Positions 22,071-34,215 of a stretch of DNA of 64,000 nt are shown in pieces. The DNA is from Ariolimax columbianus (Eukaryota; Mollusca; Gastropoda; Stylommatophora; Arionidae): assembly GCA_036924085.1 (NCBI GenBank), contig JAVGWX010000005.1, positions 43,345,664-43,409,663 on the forward strand, written 5' to 3'. Position 1 is the first letter of the stretch, and the number at the start of each line of letters is the position of its first letter. The position numbers were made by a program, and so were the translations under genes. The notes below the pieces were generated by a model. That model was given only the letters and a program-made list of their open reading frames with translations. It did no database searches and was not told where the DNA came from.

Positions 22071-23090
22071 AATGTATGTTCAAAACGTTGATAAACACAT
22101 CATCTACTAGCTCGTTTATATACGTTGGAGGTCCCATATGAAGCAGGTAACTTCCACGCTAGTGTCTTCTCTACTGGAGCTTGCCCCTAAGCACATCACG
22201 TTATTATGTACTGTAGTTATGTTGTTATCTGTTCTATAATCCTCATGCGCACGGTCCCTTACTTGCCTTTTGAATAACAATACGTACGTCCCATTGTATT
22301 TAGCCCTGTTTTCTTTCTTTGGAATATAAGGATTATTGATTCACATAGAAGTTGATTACACGTGCTCCCGAATTTTGATTGTTAACTTCTTAATAAGATG
22401 TATGATTTTTTATGAGAAGGATTACTTCTTATTCTACTTTAAGAAATCAGATGAACAATAACGGAGCTAAAAGGCAATTGTTATTCACAATAAATGGATG
22501 ACAAACGATACTGCGTGGAAATGAAGGCCAAGAGAAAATGGTGATTACATGAAGGGCAGAGAACAAAATAAGCCCACAATGACAGAGAGGATGATCATGA
22601 TTGTATGGGATGATGGCATAAAAAAACTAAGATCGTCGCAAGTATGGACATGTCAAATATATAAGATTATTGTCGATCTTCTCTGGCCAAACACTTGTTA
22701 ATAACTATCTATCTGCTTGAGTCAATCATTTTCGCTATAATGCTTTCTCTTTTGTCTGTCACATTAACTCTTTCATTCGTTTTCGTATTTTTTGTTTATT
22801 TTCCGCTTTCTCACTTTAATTTGTTTTTATTCGTCATTGTAGCAATGCCCTACCATGCAAAGCGTCACTTAACACTAGCTCTCGTAAATGCATACCTGTT
22901 CTCATATTGTAACGGTCGCAGTAATACGAGTATCTCAAATGCCCATATTATTGTGATTACGTATTGTTCCTCCTGTAACATAAGTCGTGTGGCCACAGAC
23001 TATGATTACTTATGAATTGGGAGCCATGCAACTGTTAGCATAAAAATAATATTTGCCTCTATATGGGGCCGGCATGTTCTGACTTCTCAA
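22071..23090. other. unassigned sequence
   Basis: AT-rich; nothing recognised. Confidence 0.4.
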
Positions 23091-23094
23091 ATGC

Positions 23095-23530
23095 TTCTGT
23101 ATGGAGACCTTATGGTATCTAACAGCTGAAGGATGTCGACCAATTGACATTCATCGCAGATTGCAGGCAGTGAATGGTGACAAAAGTGTGTCACAGACAA
23201 CAGTGACGAACTCGACAAAGATGTTTCAATAAGGACGTGAGTTAACGAAAGATCTTCCGAGACCAAGACAGGAGCATAGTGTAGCGTCAGAAGATGCAAT
23301 CGCCAAAATTGATTCAGCATTTCCGGTGGACCGTCGCCGGATCTTACTTTTGCTAGCAGAGGAATTCGATGTGTCGCTAGGGACAGTTCAAGTGGTGGTT
23401 AGCAAAACATTGAAGTATCGGAAGATGTTCACAATGGGTATCGATATTTTGCGATATGAAAGAACTAACAATATGCCGCCCTTAAAACATATAGACAAGA
23501 TTATTGGGCTAAATGTGAGGACCACGACTT
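23095..23530 (+). pseudogene. mariner transposase N-terminal fragment (SETMAR-like type)
   Basis: The translation reads LTAEGCRPIDIHRRLQAVNG, DKSVSQTTVTN, a stop, then ASEDAIAKIDSAF and VDRRRILLLLAEEFDVSLGT. These are the helix-turn-helix blocks of the mariner type often annotated as SETMAR-like in invertebrates. About 120 residues remain; the DDD catalytic domain is absent and no terminal repeats are apparent. Confidence 0.7.
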
Positions 23531-24755
23531 AAAAGAGGAAGAGGGCTATTGAGAAAAAGTTGAACTGTCGCTCGTTCAACAGAGAGCAGTCGTCTGTTTG
23601 TTGGAATTGCCTGACTCTGATTAAGTGATACATTAACTGACATGTTTGTTTTCCGAGAAATATAAGTTTCCTTCACCTTGGCAAAACGGTTCCTTACAGG
23701 GCGACCACAATCAGATAGAAGATAGATCTCAGAACTACACTATATTAATTTATTGGTTTGCTCCAGCATCTATTTGAAAAAAACAACTGGACCAAACCAT
23801 CTGAAGTATGTACTTTCCATGTTCTGTATATCATGTACTTATACATCTTCACTCATTCTTTCTACGAAATGCGCCTTTACTTCTTACAGAACCTACACGA
23901 CATGAACTACAGTAAAAAGGACATTATGTGGTACCTTAGGTAGAGAATCTCATTTGAATTGGAGAGACGCCTATGACTAAAGAAAGACAATATTTTAATT
24001 TAAGGTAAATTTTTTTCTGCAGGAACAAATTAAATCATTTGCTAACAAGAATCAAAAGAACTAGCCGCTTTAAGATAACGGCACTACCTGACAAAACGTA
24101 ACATATAAAGTCGTTGGGACATTGGAAATATAAGACCATGTAGATCATGTGCAAAATGTCACGCATATCAAGACACGAAAGTGAGAAACGGTGAAGTTTC
24201 GAATCTCAGAAGTTTCAAGCGTTCCATTGTCTTGAATGGAAGTGAGACACCGCACTCTGAAGTTAGACAAGACGAAGAACACGAATATATATGGCCCACG
24301 CTAAGCACGTAACATAACCCTTGACTACCGAGCATTGATAACAGTAAGATGTCAGCTGTTGGCCACGGTAACATTAGAAAAAGTAACAAAATGCCTACCT
24401 AATACCTAATCTGTCTTCCCCCAGGTCTAGTAAGCCAAGTTAAGTAAACATTGGAAAATATAGACGTCTTATAGATAGTTTTCTGATTCCTTGCTACAGG
24501 CATAATCTGCAAGTTTGAAATCTGAGAGTGCAAGTATTCCAAGTAGTCCAGTCGTTAATTAAAAACAACTTTCCAGCACTTTTTCGGAGAATTGATTGGC
24601 TGATCGAACCACGTGAGGTCGCTACACAGTTCTGGATCTGAAACAATTATGAACGAGTTGAGATTGGAAGCAGAAACGGACAGGTTAAGAAGGATAGGTA
24701 GAAGATATAAGAGGTCCCTCACCTCTCAGCTGTCATCCAAATGCTTTCCTTAGAT
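23531..24755. other. unassigned sequence
   Basis: No gene or repeat family recognised. Confidence 0.4.
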
Positions 24756-24767
24756 CTATTTATGCTG

Positions 24768-25424
24768 CTAGTACCAGTTTCTAGTCTTGGAAAGCATCCT
24801 CAATCTCTTGGAAAGATAAGTTGCTTGGTCGTCAGTAGAGAAGCATTTTCGAAAACCCGTTTGCTGTGATACAAGAAGGTTCCCACTCTCAAGGTACCAT
24901 CCTGAGATTAATGACACGTTACATTGTTTTACAAAGACAAATTGTAAGGCTGATGGTCTATAGCTGGATGCTGTGGAATTGTCTTTCCCTTGTTTTAGGA
25001 GCGGAATTATAATTGTTTCTCTCCAGGTCTGAGGGACTCTGCGTGAGGTGCAACTGGCATTGCAAATATGTAGCAGTCTTGTCTTCCCTGCTAATCCCAA
25101 GTTCTTAATCATTTCGTTTGATACCCCGTCAGCCCCTGATGACTTTCTCATTTTTAATTTGGCTATTACTAGCTCCAGTTCTCTGATAGTGAATGGGGTC
25201 TCCATAACATCTGGTATAGTTTCATCACTTCCTACATTTTGTTGTTTCTCTCTGATCGCCTGCTGTTTCTCTGTACCAACTTCAATGTCATTGTATTTAG
25301 CAATGGAATCTGCAAAGTGATCAGCTGTCTGTTTACCTGTGATGATGTTCCCATCTTTATTTAGTACAACTCTTGTATATTTCCCTGTACCTTCATCATT
25401 CAGTTCTTTTACCAACTTCCACAT
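24768..25424 (-). pseudogene. LINE-A-like reverse transcriptase N-terminal part
   Basis: A 218-residue open frame: MWKLVKELNDE, KMRKSSGADGVSNEMIKNLG, PQTWRETIIIPLLKQGKDN and QTGFRKCFSTDDQATYLS. These are the linker and fingers blocks seen in LINE-A (compare RKSPGKDGITNEMLM and AGFRQHRSTEDQ). The catalytic palm is missing. Confidence 0.75.
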
Positions 25425-25839
25425 TTTCTTGGTTCTTTTTTCAAAGTTTAGGGATTTTGTTGTCTCCTTCTAGCTTTTCCTCCTGGCTTGCAGCTTAACA
25501 CTTTGGCATGTTGGAAATGTTGGTGGTGATTTTGACTTGGGCTAGTCTCTGCTTGCTTTCGAGAAGTTTCCACTTCATTGTGCAATTTCTCTAGTTCACT
25601 GTTCCAGTAAGGTCTATAGTTCTTGTGAGTCCCTCTATGTATTGTTTCACGGGCAGCCTGTAGTTTGTGTCTTCTGCCTTATCGTCAACTACCTTATATA
25701 TATCTCTGTCTACGCTTAAATCTTTAACTAGTTCACTGGTACGATACTGGCACATTTTCCAGTCTGCCTTCTTGTAGTTCCACCTTGGTAGTGTGCTGCT
25801 CTCCCTGACATATTCACTTTCAACAGAAAAACTGACCAA

Positions 25840-26560
25840 TGATTACTGCCATCCAGTTGTTTCCCAACAAAGCGTGTGATGTTCCACCTCATATCTAGTG
25901 AATGGAGTGCTATGTCTGGTGTGGAGGCATGCCATGGAGTAGACGGTCGGCAGGTCGGTTGGCTGATTGATCAGGATAAGTCCATTGTAATCCTGACAGT
26001 TTTCTAATTCCTCTCCTCTCTTGTCCATTTGATCGTAGCCCCAGATTTGTGAATGGCTGTTGAAATCTCCACACACGATGTTTTTCTCTTTTATGGCTTG
26101 TATCCAGTGCCAGGGGTCGGTCACACGGGCAGTAGTAATTCAGCAGGGGAAATTTCGTATCTTCTGTCTTGAGTTGAAGCATCTGGTATTCTGCCCCCTC
26201 CGTATAATGCTTCAATCTGGCTTTCACATATATTATTCTCCATCAGTGTTATTATTCCACCCTTTCGTCTGTCTTTTCAGTTAACCCGATAGCACTGTTA
26301 TGCTGTAATTTTGAACACTGTGTCTTCGTTTAGATATGTTTCTTGCATGCAGCACACATTGATTTGCTCTTTATTTAGTACATGTTCATCTTCAAGTTTT
26401 TTCCTGTACCCTTCTCTTTTGCTATTGACTCCTTCCGCATTCCAGTGCATTATTTTCAGTGGTTTTTGCTTTGTTTTGTTTGGTTCTGTTTGGCCAGCAG
26501 CTCTATTCTCGTGCCTCCTGGCTCCACAAGGTAACCGAGAAGGACCTCCAGTAACTAAGG
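25840..26560 (-). pseudogene. LINE-A-like endonuclease (frameshifted)
   Basis: LKIMHWNAEGVNSK and CCMQETYLNEDT (about 26310-26470) and CGDFNSHSQIWGYDQMDKRG (25990-26075) are the APE-type nuclease blocks equivalent to those of LINE-A. A frameshift lies between them (about 26130-26300). Confidence 0.7.
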
Positions 26561-27160
26561 TTGGGACTTCGAGGGGGCCCGGCACTGCACCTGCCTGGTT
26601 GTCCATCACAGGCCGAGTGCCATAACGTTTTGTTAATAAAGACATACTCCCATATTGCAAAAATGTGTGAGAACCTGATTGCTGTGGTGCACATATTGGC
26701 TGGTTGCTTCCCTCTTCAGCACATTCAAGTTGGTTGGCAGACTGTAGTCTTGCTCGAAAGAGTGTGATGATGGTGGTGATGATGATATGATGGAGTATGG
26801 GCCCATTTATCAAGTATCCTCGAAGGGAGGCAGTCCAGTGTGTCTGTGTCCCAGGATGGTCAGGTCCTGCAAGAAACGTCGCATATACATGTGAGTGGGG
26901 TATCTCCTTAGTCCTCTTTAGTATTCTCGGCTCCTCCCCAGTAATGGTACGCATAGCATTCCCCGCAACCTGGGAGGTTGTCACAAAGGGACAGAGGTGC
27001 AATAGCCGCTGGCTTGCATTTCTTCGACATCCATTTGGATGACTGATAGAAGACAAAAGTAAAGAACGAGGCAAGAATGCATTTAACCAATGAAGTGGGG
27101 GTGGATTGGTTTAGTCCAAAGCGTCTACCACTTGCCGGTGGGTTCTGCAGCTCCACCTAT

Positions 27161-27354
27161 AGGACTCCACCTGCTCTTCGGCATCTTTGTATGGCCCCTC
27201 TCTAAGGAACGGTCTGGCTTAGATGACCCTAACACGAGAAAAACTCCCGCCGGCATATCTCCCTGAATCATTGGGACACGTAAGCTCTCCAAACCCGTCT
27301 AGGTATGCCCACATATGGATAGATCAGAACTACTGATAGTTTCAAAGAAGCTTT
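27161..27354. other. unassigned, probably transposon-derived
   Basis: A GC-richer block (27225-27305) containing CCCGCCGGCATATCTCCCTG looks unlike its AT-rich surroundings, but I cannot name its family with confidence. Confidence 0.3.
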
Positions 27355-27513
27355 TGAAGTCCAGTTCGTCGGTGCTGTCTTCGACACACTTTTGTCACCA
27401 TACATTGCCTGTGTTCTGCGATGAATGTCAACTGGTCGACATCCTTCAGCTTTTAGAAACTGAATCACCGCTCGCTGATCAACTCTGGACGATTTCCGTA
27501 TCACACCCGCCAT
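27355..27513 (-). pseudogene. mariner transposase N-terminal fragment
   Basis: The minus strand reads DQRAVIQFLKAEGCRPVDIH and then AMYGDKSVSKTAPTNW. It is the same mariner type as 23095-23530, in the opposite orientation. Only about 50 residues remain before the similarity ends. Confidence 0.7.
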
Positions 27514-27662
27514 GTTCTAAACGGTCTGCTGAGTCGGAGGATAATGACATTTAGCAAACTTGTCGGTTGGTATGTGCTGTTTACACCATAATTGACGTCA
27601 TCGTATGCATTGTACGTATTGTTCACTTGTTTCAGTTTGGTCCGGTTGCATTTGAACACGCA

Positions 27663-27663
27663 T

Positions 27664-27752
<89 letters not shown>

Positions 27753-27775
27753 ATGTGTGTATGTATATGTGTATT
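27663..27775. repeat. (TA)n(TG)n microsatellite
   Basis: A TA run (27663-27732) passing directly into TG/TATG repeats. Confidence 0.95.
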
Positions 27776-28078
27776 AATGTATATAAATCGCGTATTTCAT
27801 TCGCATAGAGAGATAGTTTATTCACGGCAAACTTCAAAAACGTACGCTATGTTAAAAGTAAATTGTGTTGTCAAAGAGGATTGGCTTACATCAAGGTTTA
27901 CAGCTAGATCTTTTTTCTTTCTCAGCCACATCAAATATATTCTTAAACGTGTCATCTTTTTGATCGAAGATTGCTCTTTCTGCCAAAAAGAGAAATGCAA
28001 GACTTGAAGGAAAACAAAATTAAGCTACTAATCACCCAATGGTCGAATGTAAGGCATTTATAGCATTTAGAAATCTTA

Positions 28079-28390
28079 GGTTACTGGGCAATTGTTCAAT
28101 GATAGCAACATTATTATGTTACTGGACAATTGTTGAATGATGTCATACTTTTTAGATTTCTGGAAAATTGTTGAGTGATGGCAATATTATTAGATTACTG
28201 GACAATTGTTGAATGATGGCATAATTTTTAGATTACTGGACAAATGTTGAACGACTGCAACAAAATATTAGGTTACTGGACATGTGTTGAATGATGGCAA
28301 AATTAACAGATAACTGGACAATTGTTGAATGATGACAAACTTATTATCTTACTGGACATTTGTTGAATGATGGCAGATACATATTAAGTT
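28079..28390. repeat. 38-bp minisatellite, about 8 units
   Basis: Unit of the form TTACTGGACAATTGTTGAAT followed by GATGGCAA-ATTATTAGA. Successive TTACTGG starts at 28081, 28119, ~28157 and 28194 give a period of about 38 bp. Confidence 0.85.
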
Positions 28391-28409
28391 ATCAAGTTGT
28401 ACAACACAA

Positions 28410-28600
28410 TATCGACCACTGAGACTGTCCCACAAGAACAGAAGGATTCGTCCATCGTCCACTTATGCAAGTACAAGCACATATGAAACCGTCAATCCTG
28501 TGACAACTACAAATAAATCTCCGTCATATCTACTGCTGGCAAGATATTGGCTCGAGTTCTTCTCAACCGGTTGATCGTTCACCACAGCTGGAGCATGGGC
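28410..28600 (+). pseudogene. LINE reverse transcriptase fragment
   Basis: The translation reads TVPQEQKDSSIVHL, a stop-containing stretch, then ISVISTAGKILARVLLNRLI. It corresponds to the VPQxWKDANI...GISLLSIAGKILARVLLNRL block of RTE/CR1-type reverse transcriptases. Only ~60 residues. Confidence 0.65.
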
Positions 28601-28689
28601 GTTAAGGGCAAGGGAGATTGGGATGGCGAATCTAACATCAAAGGTGGTCTAAATACGGGCCAATGTCAATCACCGTCTCGACATTAGGT

Positions 28690-29080
28690 GGACAAAGGAA
28701 ACCAGGATTTTAGGTGGAAGACTTTGTCTGGTACAAATAATGGGGCGGGGGTAGGGTGTTTGGAGCTGAGGTGGGGGTTTTGAGCTGACCACTCTGGCGT
28801 TTTGAATTGGCGTAGAGGTGGGTTGGTGACAATGATTCGTGCATAATCATCCAATAACAATTAGTTGGGGGTAGTTACAAATTAAAGTCGTAAAAGAAAA
28901 CGAGGGGCTTAGGTGAACGACTTGTCTGGTACAGGGGAGGGGAGGGGGGGGCGGTGATCCAAGCTGAAGTGGGGATTTAGAGCTGACTACTCTGGCGTTC
29001 GTTCCGAATTGGCGTAAAGGGGGAGTGATTCTTGGATAATCATCCAAAATAACAATTAGTTGTGGGTAGTTAAAATTAGA
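28690..29080. repeat. 198-bp tandem duplication (two units)
   Basis: GTCTGGTAC begins the shared block at 28726 and 28924. Both units contain GAGCTGA...CTCTGGCGTT and ATAATCATCCAA...AACAATTAGTTG. Indels separate them. Confidence 0.8.
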
Positions 29081-29360
29081 GTGAGGGCTGTCAGACAACC
29101 AATAGAAGGCCATTGGACAGCCATGGTGTTGCTTGCAACTATAAAATACTTTGCACAGATGAACTCAGAGACTGGCTGGGAAGAGAACTGAGAGGCTGAC
29201 AGGAGTGAGTAAGTTTGCAGGGTGAATGGACCAGCATTCACCTCGAGTTTTCGCCAGTCGCTCAATAGGTGTTTATGTTGGACATCCTGGAAACAGTAAG
29301 AGATCTGAATGTGTGTCGTACGTGCAGGCCACCTGGTGAACGATGCGTGATCTCCTTTTT

Positions 29361-30880
29361 CTTCTTCTTCGTACGCTGTCAGACGTCAACCTGTATTTTC
29401 TCGAAAAAAGCAGCGGTCATCCTGAGGCTGTTGACACTCCCATAGAGCTTGTCTAGTGTTGCCACTGGTGATGGCCACATCTGCTTTCTCTGATCCTCGT
29501 ATGTCGGGCAGTTTATTTAATAGGTGGTACCTCAGTCTATTGTGGCCTGTGTGGAGTCTGAAGACTACGACCTGCTCTCTTCTGTTCAACTGGTAATAGG
29601 CATCTTTTTTTGTGTAGCTAGTATGTTCTGTTTCCCATTTGGTCATGTATCTAGCTCTAATAAGCCTTTTTGACTATTCGTTAGTCATACTAGGATCTGG
29701 TTGTGGTAGTCTTGCACCTTCCTTTGCCAGTCTGTCTGCCTCCTCATTGCCTTGGATGTTACAGTGGGATGGAACCCACTGTACCACATCTCTTTTTGGT
29801 GCGGACTGCTGGCATAGTTGACAGAGTACTGCTCTTAAATCATTAAGTTCAGTATTTTTCTGGCTTTTCAGTGCAGTGCTGTGACTACGGCCAGGGTATC
29901 TGTAAACTGGACTATATGGCTTTCATTTCGTTTGCCTGTCACCATTTATTCTACTGCAGCCCTCAGTGCCTCTGCCTCCTCTCTGAAATTGCTTGAGTAT
30001 TTTCCAGTTGCCACTGATAGTGTTGTTTTTCTACAATTTGGTATGCTCAGAAATACGCCTGCCCCTCCGTTCTGTGTTGTATTTGTTACAGAGCCGTCGG
30101 TGTATGCATGGGTCCAGTCCCTGCTTGGGTAGTTTTTCGTTATGTACCTCAGGGTTATGTCTCTTCCTTCTTTTTCAGTCTGGCTGTTCTTGTCTCCAAT
30201 TCCTGATATATTTTCTACCACCTCTGAAAATATATGCTGCTTTCAGATAGGTTTGCGTACAGTAGGGATGGGCTTTGGTGTTGTTAATGCGTTCATAGGG
30301 TCTTCGCTCATCTTTGTTTTGACTATTTCTGCAAAGTTTCTCCGCTTTAGTTTCCCATTTACAAAATTATTTCGTCTCTGGTGCATTGGATGGTCAGTCA
30401 TTCTTCGGAGTTTCTCTGACTGCAGCTGGGCTCTGCAGTCTCTTCTATCGATCATGGATTGCAGTTTTGTAACCTTTTCAAGTTCTACAATTGGCGTTGA
30501 CTTCATGTCTCCTGTTATAACTCTCATGGCTTGGTTTTGAAGTTTGCTAACTGTATCCAAGTTCGCCTTTGCTGCTGTTGTCCATGCCACAATGCCATAC
30601 TCGAGAACTGGTCTCACTCTTCCAGTGTACAGTTTCTTTAGTATGCTTTCGTCTGCTCCCCAGCTTGTGCCAGCAAGTTTCCTCATGATTACCATTCTTT
30701 CTCTGGCTCTCATTCGGTTTCTCTCGATCTGACTTTTCCATGTCATGCGCCGATCAAATGTGACTCCCAGATAGTTTGGGTTGTCGTTTGGCTGCAGGAA
30801 TTTGCCATTTAAACTTAATTTGGTATTTTGGGGTTTGATTGAAAGCGAGAATTTTGTGCATGTGGTTTTCGCCCAGATTA
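29361..30880 (-). mobile_element. 5'-truncated LINE-A copy 3
   Basis: GAA tail at 29361-29370, then RNase H C-terminus to reverse-transcriptase thumb on the minus strand. The upper end fades at about 30865-30885. The open piece 30243-30746 carries MTWKSQIERNRMRARERMVI, and 29946-30221 carries DWTHAYTDGSVTNTTQNGG. About 65 bp are missing in the zinc-knuckle region (near 29513), which removes the Cys/His motif. A possible short TSD (ATGCGTG) flanks it but is not convincing. Confidence 0.85.
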
Positions 30881-30949
30881 TTCAAAATGCGTGTACTGAG
30901 CTATTTCCTCACAATCTTCAGTAAATGTATGTTGACATTGTGTTTTGTC

Positions 30950-31379
30950 TGTGGTCATTATCATTATTTTGTTATGTTGATTAACAGGTTTTCATTTTGA
31001 CTGTGTCCCTTTACAGTTGAAATTAGCTGTACTAGCCATTCTGCACTTCTTGATAGTATCACTGTGTCGTCTGCGTATCGTAACTCTGGAATCTCGTACA
31101 TGCAAATCGTAAATGTATCAAAACTTTCAATGCTCTCGTCCTCTCTAACATTTCTCATTATACATTCCGCCTAGATGGTATATAGATACGGTGAGAGGAT
31201 ATATCCCTGTCTTACTTCCTTTTGTACAGCGAACCAATCTGATATTTACCCAGATACTCGGAATGCGGCTCGTTGATCTTGGTATAATGTTTCAATTAGA
31301 TGTATAATGTGCACAGGAAATCACATTTCCTTCATGATAGTCCACATATTTTGAGGTTTTACTGTATGGAAATCTCTTT

Positions 31380-31446
<67 letters not shown>

Positions 31447-33060
31447 CCATAAGAGTATCTCGCTAGCGTGGCTAATTAGCGCGTTAGTTCGGTAGTTTGT
31501 GCAATGCTTTAGATTGCCCTTTTGGGGGAGGGGAAATTTAAATTGATTTCTTCCAATTTTCTGACCACTCTGCAATATCTTTTTACACAGCTTGTCATAA
31601 CTCGATTTCTGACCTCCCTTCCTGCTTGTATTAGCTCTGCTTGGATATCATCACACCATGGGGAGTTCGCTTTTTTCAGTCTTTTGATTGCTGAGCGCAC
31701 TTTTTGCAATGTTGGTTTAGGTTCTTACTCATCCTTTGGTAGAATTGTAACTGGTCGCTTTGTGCTATCTTTATACATGGTTCTGCAGTACTCTTTCCAT
31801 CTATTCAATATGTCTTTGGTTTCTGTTAATGTGTCATCCTCTTTGTCCTTGATGACATGCGGAACCGGACGGAATTCTCTAGTGAGTGTTATTAACGCCT
31901 TAAAGGCATCTCTCTTCCTGCCTTGTTGCTGAAGATTTTCTATGTCCTTACCTGTGTCCACTATGTATCTTCTTTTATCTTTTCTTATTTCTCTTCTAAC
32001 TTTTCTTGTGCAGTTTGTATATGCTGTGTTGGTTCCCCTGACTTCCCATTTGTTTTAATTGTTTTATTTCTTTAATGAGTTTCAGTGTTTCATCTGATAT
32101 ATACATCTGTTTCTTGTGCGACATCCTGGGAATCGTTTCATTCGCTGTCGAGATTAAAATATCCCTTGCTTGTGATGTAAACTCCTCAGATGTTATCTCT
32201 TTATGTACCTCAAGCAACGCCTCAAATGTGTTTTCTACTTTAATGATGTATTCAGTCGGTATCGGTGTTACATCGAAGCGTATTTGCTGGAAACCTTTGT
32301 TAATCCTACGAAGTCTTGTCTTAAAAACGACAAACAGTAATTCGTGGTTCGTATCGCAATCCGTTCCTGTCAGCGTTTTTGTCGTCAGCAGATTTGACCT
32401 CCATCTTTGTTGTACCAGGATGTAATCTATTTGAGTTCTGCTGTTACCATCAGGGAACGTTTGACCTGTATAGTCTTCGCGGTTGTTGTTTAAATAAGGT
32501 TTTGGCAATGGAGAGGTTATTTTCCACGCATAATTCAACCATTTTTTTCTCCTCGCTCTATTCTGTGTCCTAAACCAAAAGGTCCTCGTATACTTCTCTT
32601 TTATTTTGCGCTTTCCTCTAGAACTGTCGCACTAAAATCTCCAGTGATGATCAAGATATCTCTTTTTTTCTACTTTTTCCATTATTTCTTCTAAGATGTC
32701 ATACAATTCTTCCATTTCGCAATCATCAGCTGCTGATGTTGATGCAGATACTTGAATTATTGTTACATTTCTTGTCTTCCTCTTTAGTCTGATTGCAATT
32801 ATTCGGTCGTTAACTGGATTGTAACCGAGTAGTGAAGGTGCCGTCTTCTTTGACATACTTAAGCCTAACCCGCTTTTTCCCACCCTTGTATATATGAATG
32901 TTTCTCCTGACGTGCTGATACAGTGCTCTTGGCCTGCCCATCTGTGTTCCGAGACACCCTGAACTATTAACCGGGTTCTCTCCATCTCTTTTCCAATCAT
33001 AAACAACTTGCCTTGGTATAGACTTCTGACCTTCTAAGTGCCTATTCTTAGATTTGTTTT
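30950..33060 (-). mobile_element. RTE-like LINE (endonuclease plus RT), decayed
   Basis: Endonuclease blocks lie at 32632-33006 (SEHRWAGQEH, YTRVGKSGLGLSMSKK, LLGYNPVNDRIIAIRLKRK) and 31996-32538 (QIDYILVQQRWRSN, TDCDTNHELL). Linker at 31725-31961. Reverse transcriptase in 31520-31709 (MQKVRSAIKRLKKANSPWCD) and 30964-31158 (LRYADDTVILSRS, catalytic YADD intact). A pure TA run (31385-31443) sits inside the reverse transcriptase. This is the type misannotated in databases as craniofacial development protein 2-like. Several frameshifts and a deletion after the TA run make it inactive. Confidence 0.8.
31385..31443. repeat. (TA)n microsatellite inside a LINE
   Basis: About 59 bp of uninterrupted TA, lying directly after the ISHASEILLWII block of the surrounding reverse transcriptase. 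Confidence 0.95.
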
Positions 33061-33640
33061 AGTCCTATTTCAGAGATGTCCGCTGTGATGCAGTCGGGCT
33101 TTAGGCCGTCACCTGAATTATTTGTACTGGCTCTGAAATCAGCCTCTTCCCCAGTTGGCGTCGATGATCTGCCTTGTCTGAGTGCCTCACCATCAGATCC
33201 TTGAGTTTCGTTTCTATCGACTGTCGTAGCTTTCTTAGCATTTTACGTCCAGTAGTTTGCCATTGCTCTCTGAACGTTGTTCCGGTCGCTTACCAATTAT
33301 GGTCTCTGGTGCACCCTTAGCCCAATACCAGGCGTTTCCAGCTTCCACTTGAAGAGTCGTTGTCGACCAGGTGGAACTTCCGCCTCTTCCACCAGCAGCT
33401 GTGTGTACTTGTCAGGGGTGGACTCCCCATTTTATCGTTTCACTCAGGTAGTTTAGCCACCAGCCAAAGCCGTTGCCCGGGGGATGGCGCTGACGTACAC
33501 AAGCAGACTCTAGTAGCCATATGTGAACTAGACGGTGGGGAAACATAATAGTGTTCTGGTCATCAAGGATATGACTGCTTCTCACTGTGCTACCCCTTAC
33601 ACACTTCTGTTCTACACCCCCCCTTCCCCCCACCCTAATT
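33061..33640. other. unassigned, possibly LINE 5' region
   Basis: Upstream (in minus-strand sense) of the RTE-like endonuclease; could be its 5' UTR. No protein family recognised. Confidence 0.35.
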
Positions 33641-34215
33641 GTTGAACAGTTCAAATACCTTGAAGCACTGATGAATGCGAAGTTTTCAGAACTGAGATTC
33701 AGACAAGAACAGCGACCACCATATATGCTCTGAAAAAACTAAGACCGCTATGGAAGAAGAAAAGCTTCAAACGGAATTCAAGTTGAGCATAATGTATGCA
33801 CGTGTCACTTTCATGTACCTTCACACGTTGGAAACCTGGAATCTGACAGTGGTTCTAGAACGTAGAATTTGTGCAACGGAGATGAGATGTCGGCATTTCG
33901 TATCTATATCCCGTCACATATAATGCAGTGTGTGACACCGTTAATGAGAGAGGTCAGGGAATGTCAAGAATATAAAGACATATTGACTATGGTTGAAAAC
34001 GAGCAAACGATCCTTCAAGGTTATGTGCCTTGAAAGCGTAGGACCGGGAGGCAGAAACAGAGATGGGAGGACAACATCAGAGAGTCAACGGCACAGTCAA
34101 TAGCCAAAACTAATATCCTGACACAAAACTTACTTGAATCGTGGAAACTAGTTCAACAAACTGCAGTATGTAAGCTTCAACGGACTTTCCGGTTACAGAG
34201 AAGATGATAATAATT
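33640..34215 (+). pseudogene. RTE-like LINE C-terminal fragment
   Basis: The plus-strand translation, across frames, gives a degenerate YALKKLRPLWKKK, then GDEMSAFRIYIPSHI, EYKDILTMVENEQTILQGYV and RRTGRQKQRWEDNIRES. It matches the RTE tail TILQGxVxGKRxRGRQKxRWEDNI. It ends near a GATGATAATAA tail (34203-34214). Confidence 0.65.

Larger units (their letters stand above)
24760..27160 (-). mobile_element. LINE-A relative (diverged subfamily), 3'-truncated
   Basis: Minus-strand order: leader sharing 26800-27160 with the LINE-A 5' UTR (matches 15050-15240), endonuclease (25840-26560), linker (25591-25839) and the reverse-transcriptase fingers (24768-25424). It stops just after a fingers block equivalent to the segment before AFDKVW. 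The palm, RNase H and tail are missing, so this is a 3' deletion and not the usual 5' truncation. Protein similarity to LINE-A is clear but much lower than between the other copies, so it is a separate subfamily. Confidence 0.75.

Noticed and set aside
23095..23530. A SETMAR histone methyltransferase gene
   Set aside because: Only the mariner transposase N-terminus is present; there is no SET domain and the frame is broken.
29361..30880. A clear TSD for LINE-A copy 3
   Set aside because: Only ATGCGTG is shared between the flanks, and the upper boundary is blurred.
32632..33006. Craniofacial development protein 2 gene
   Set aside because: That database name comes from RTE endonuclease domains; the surrounding sequence is a decayed RTE-like LINE.
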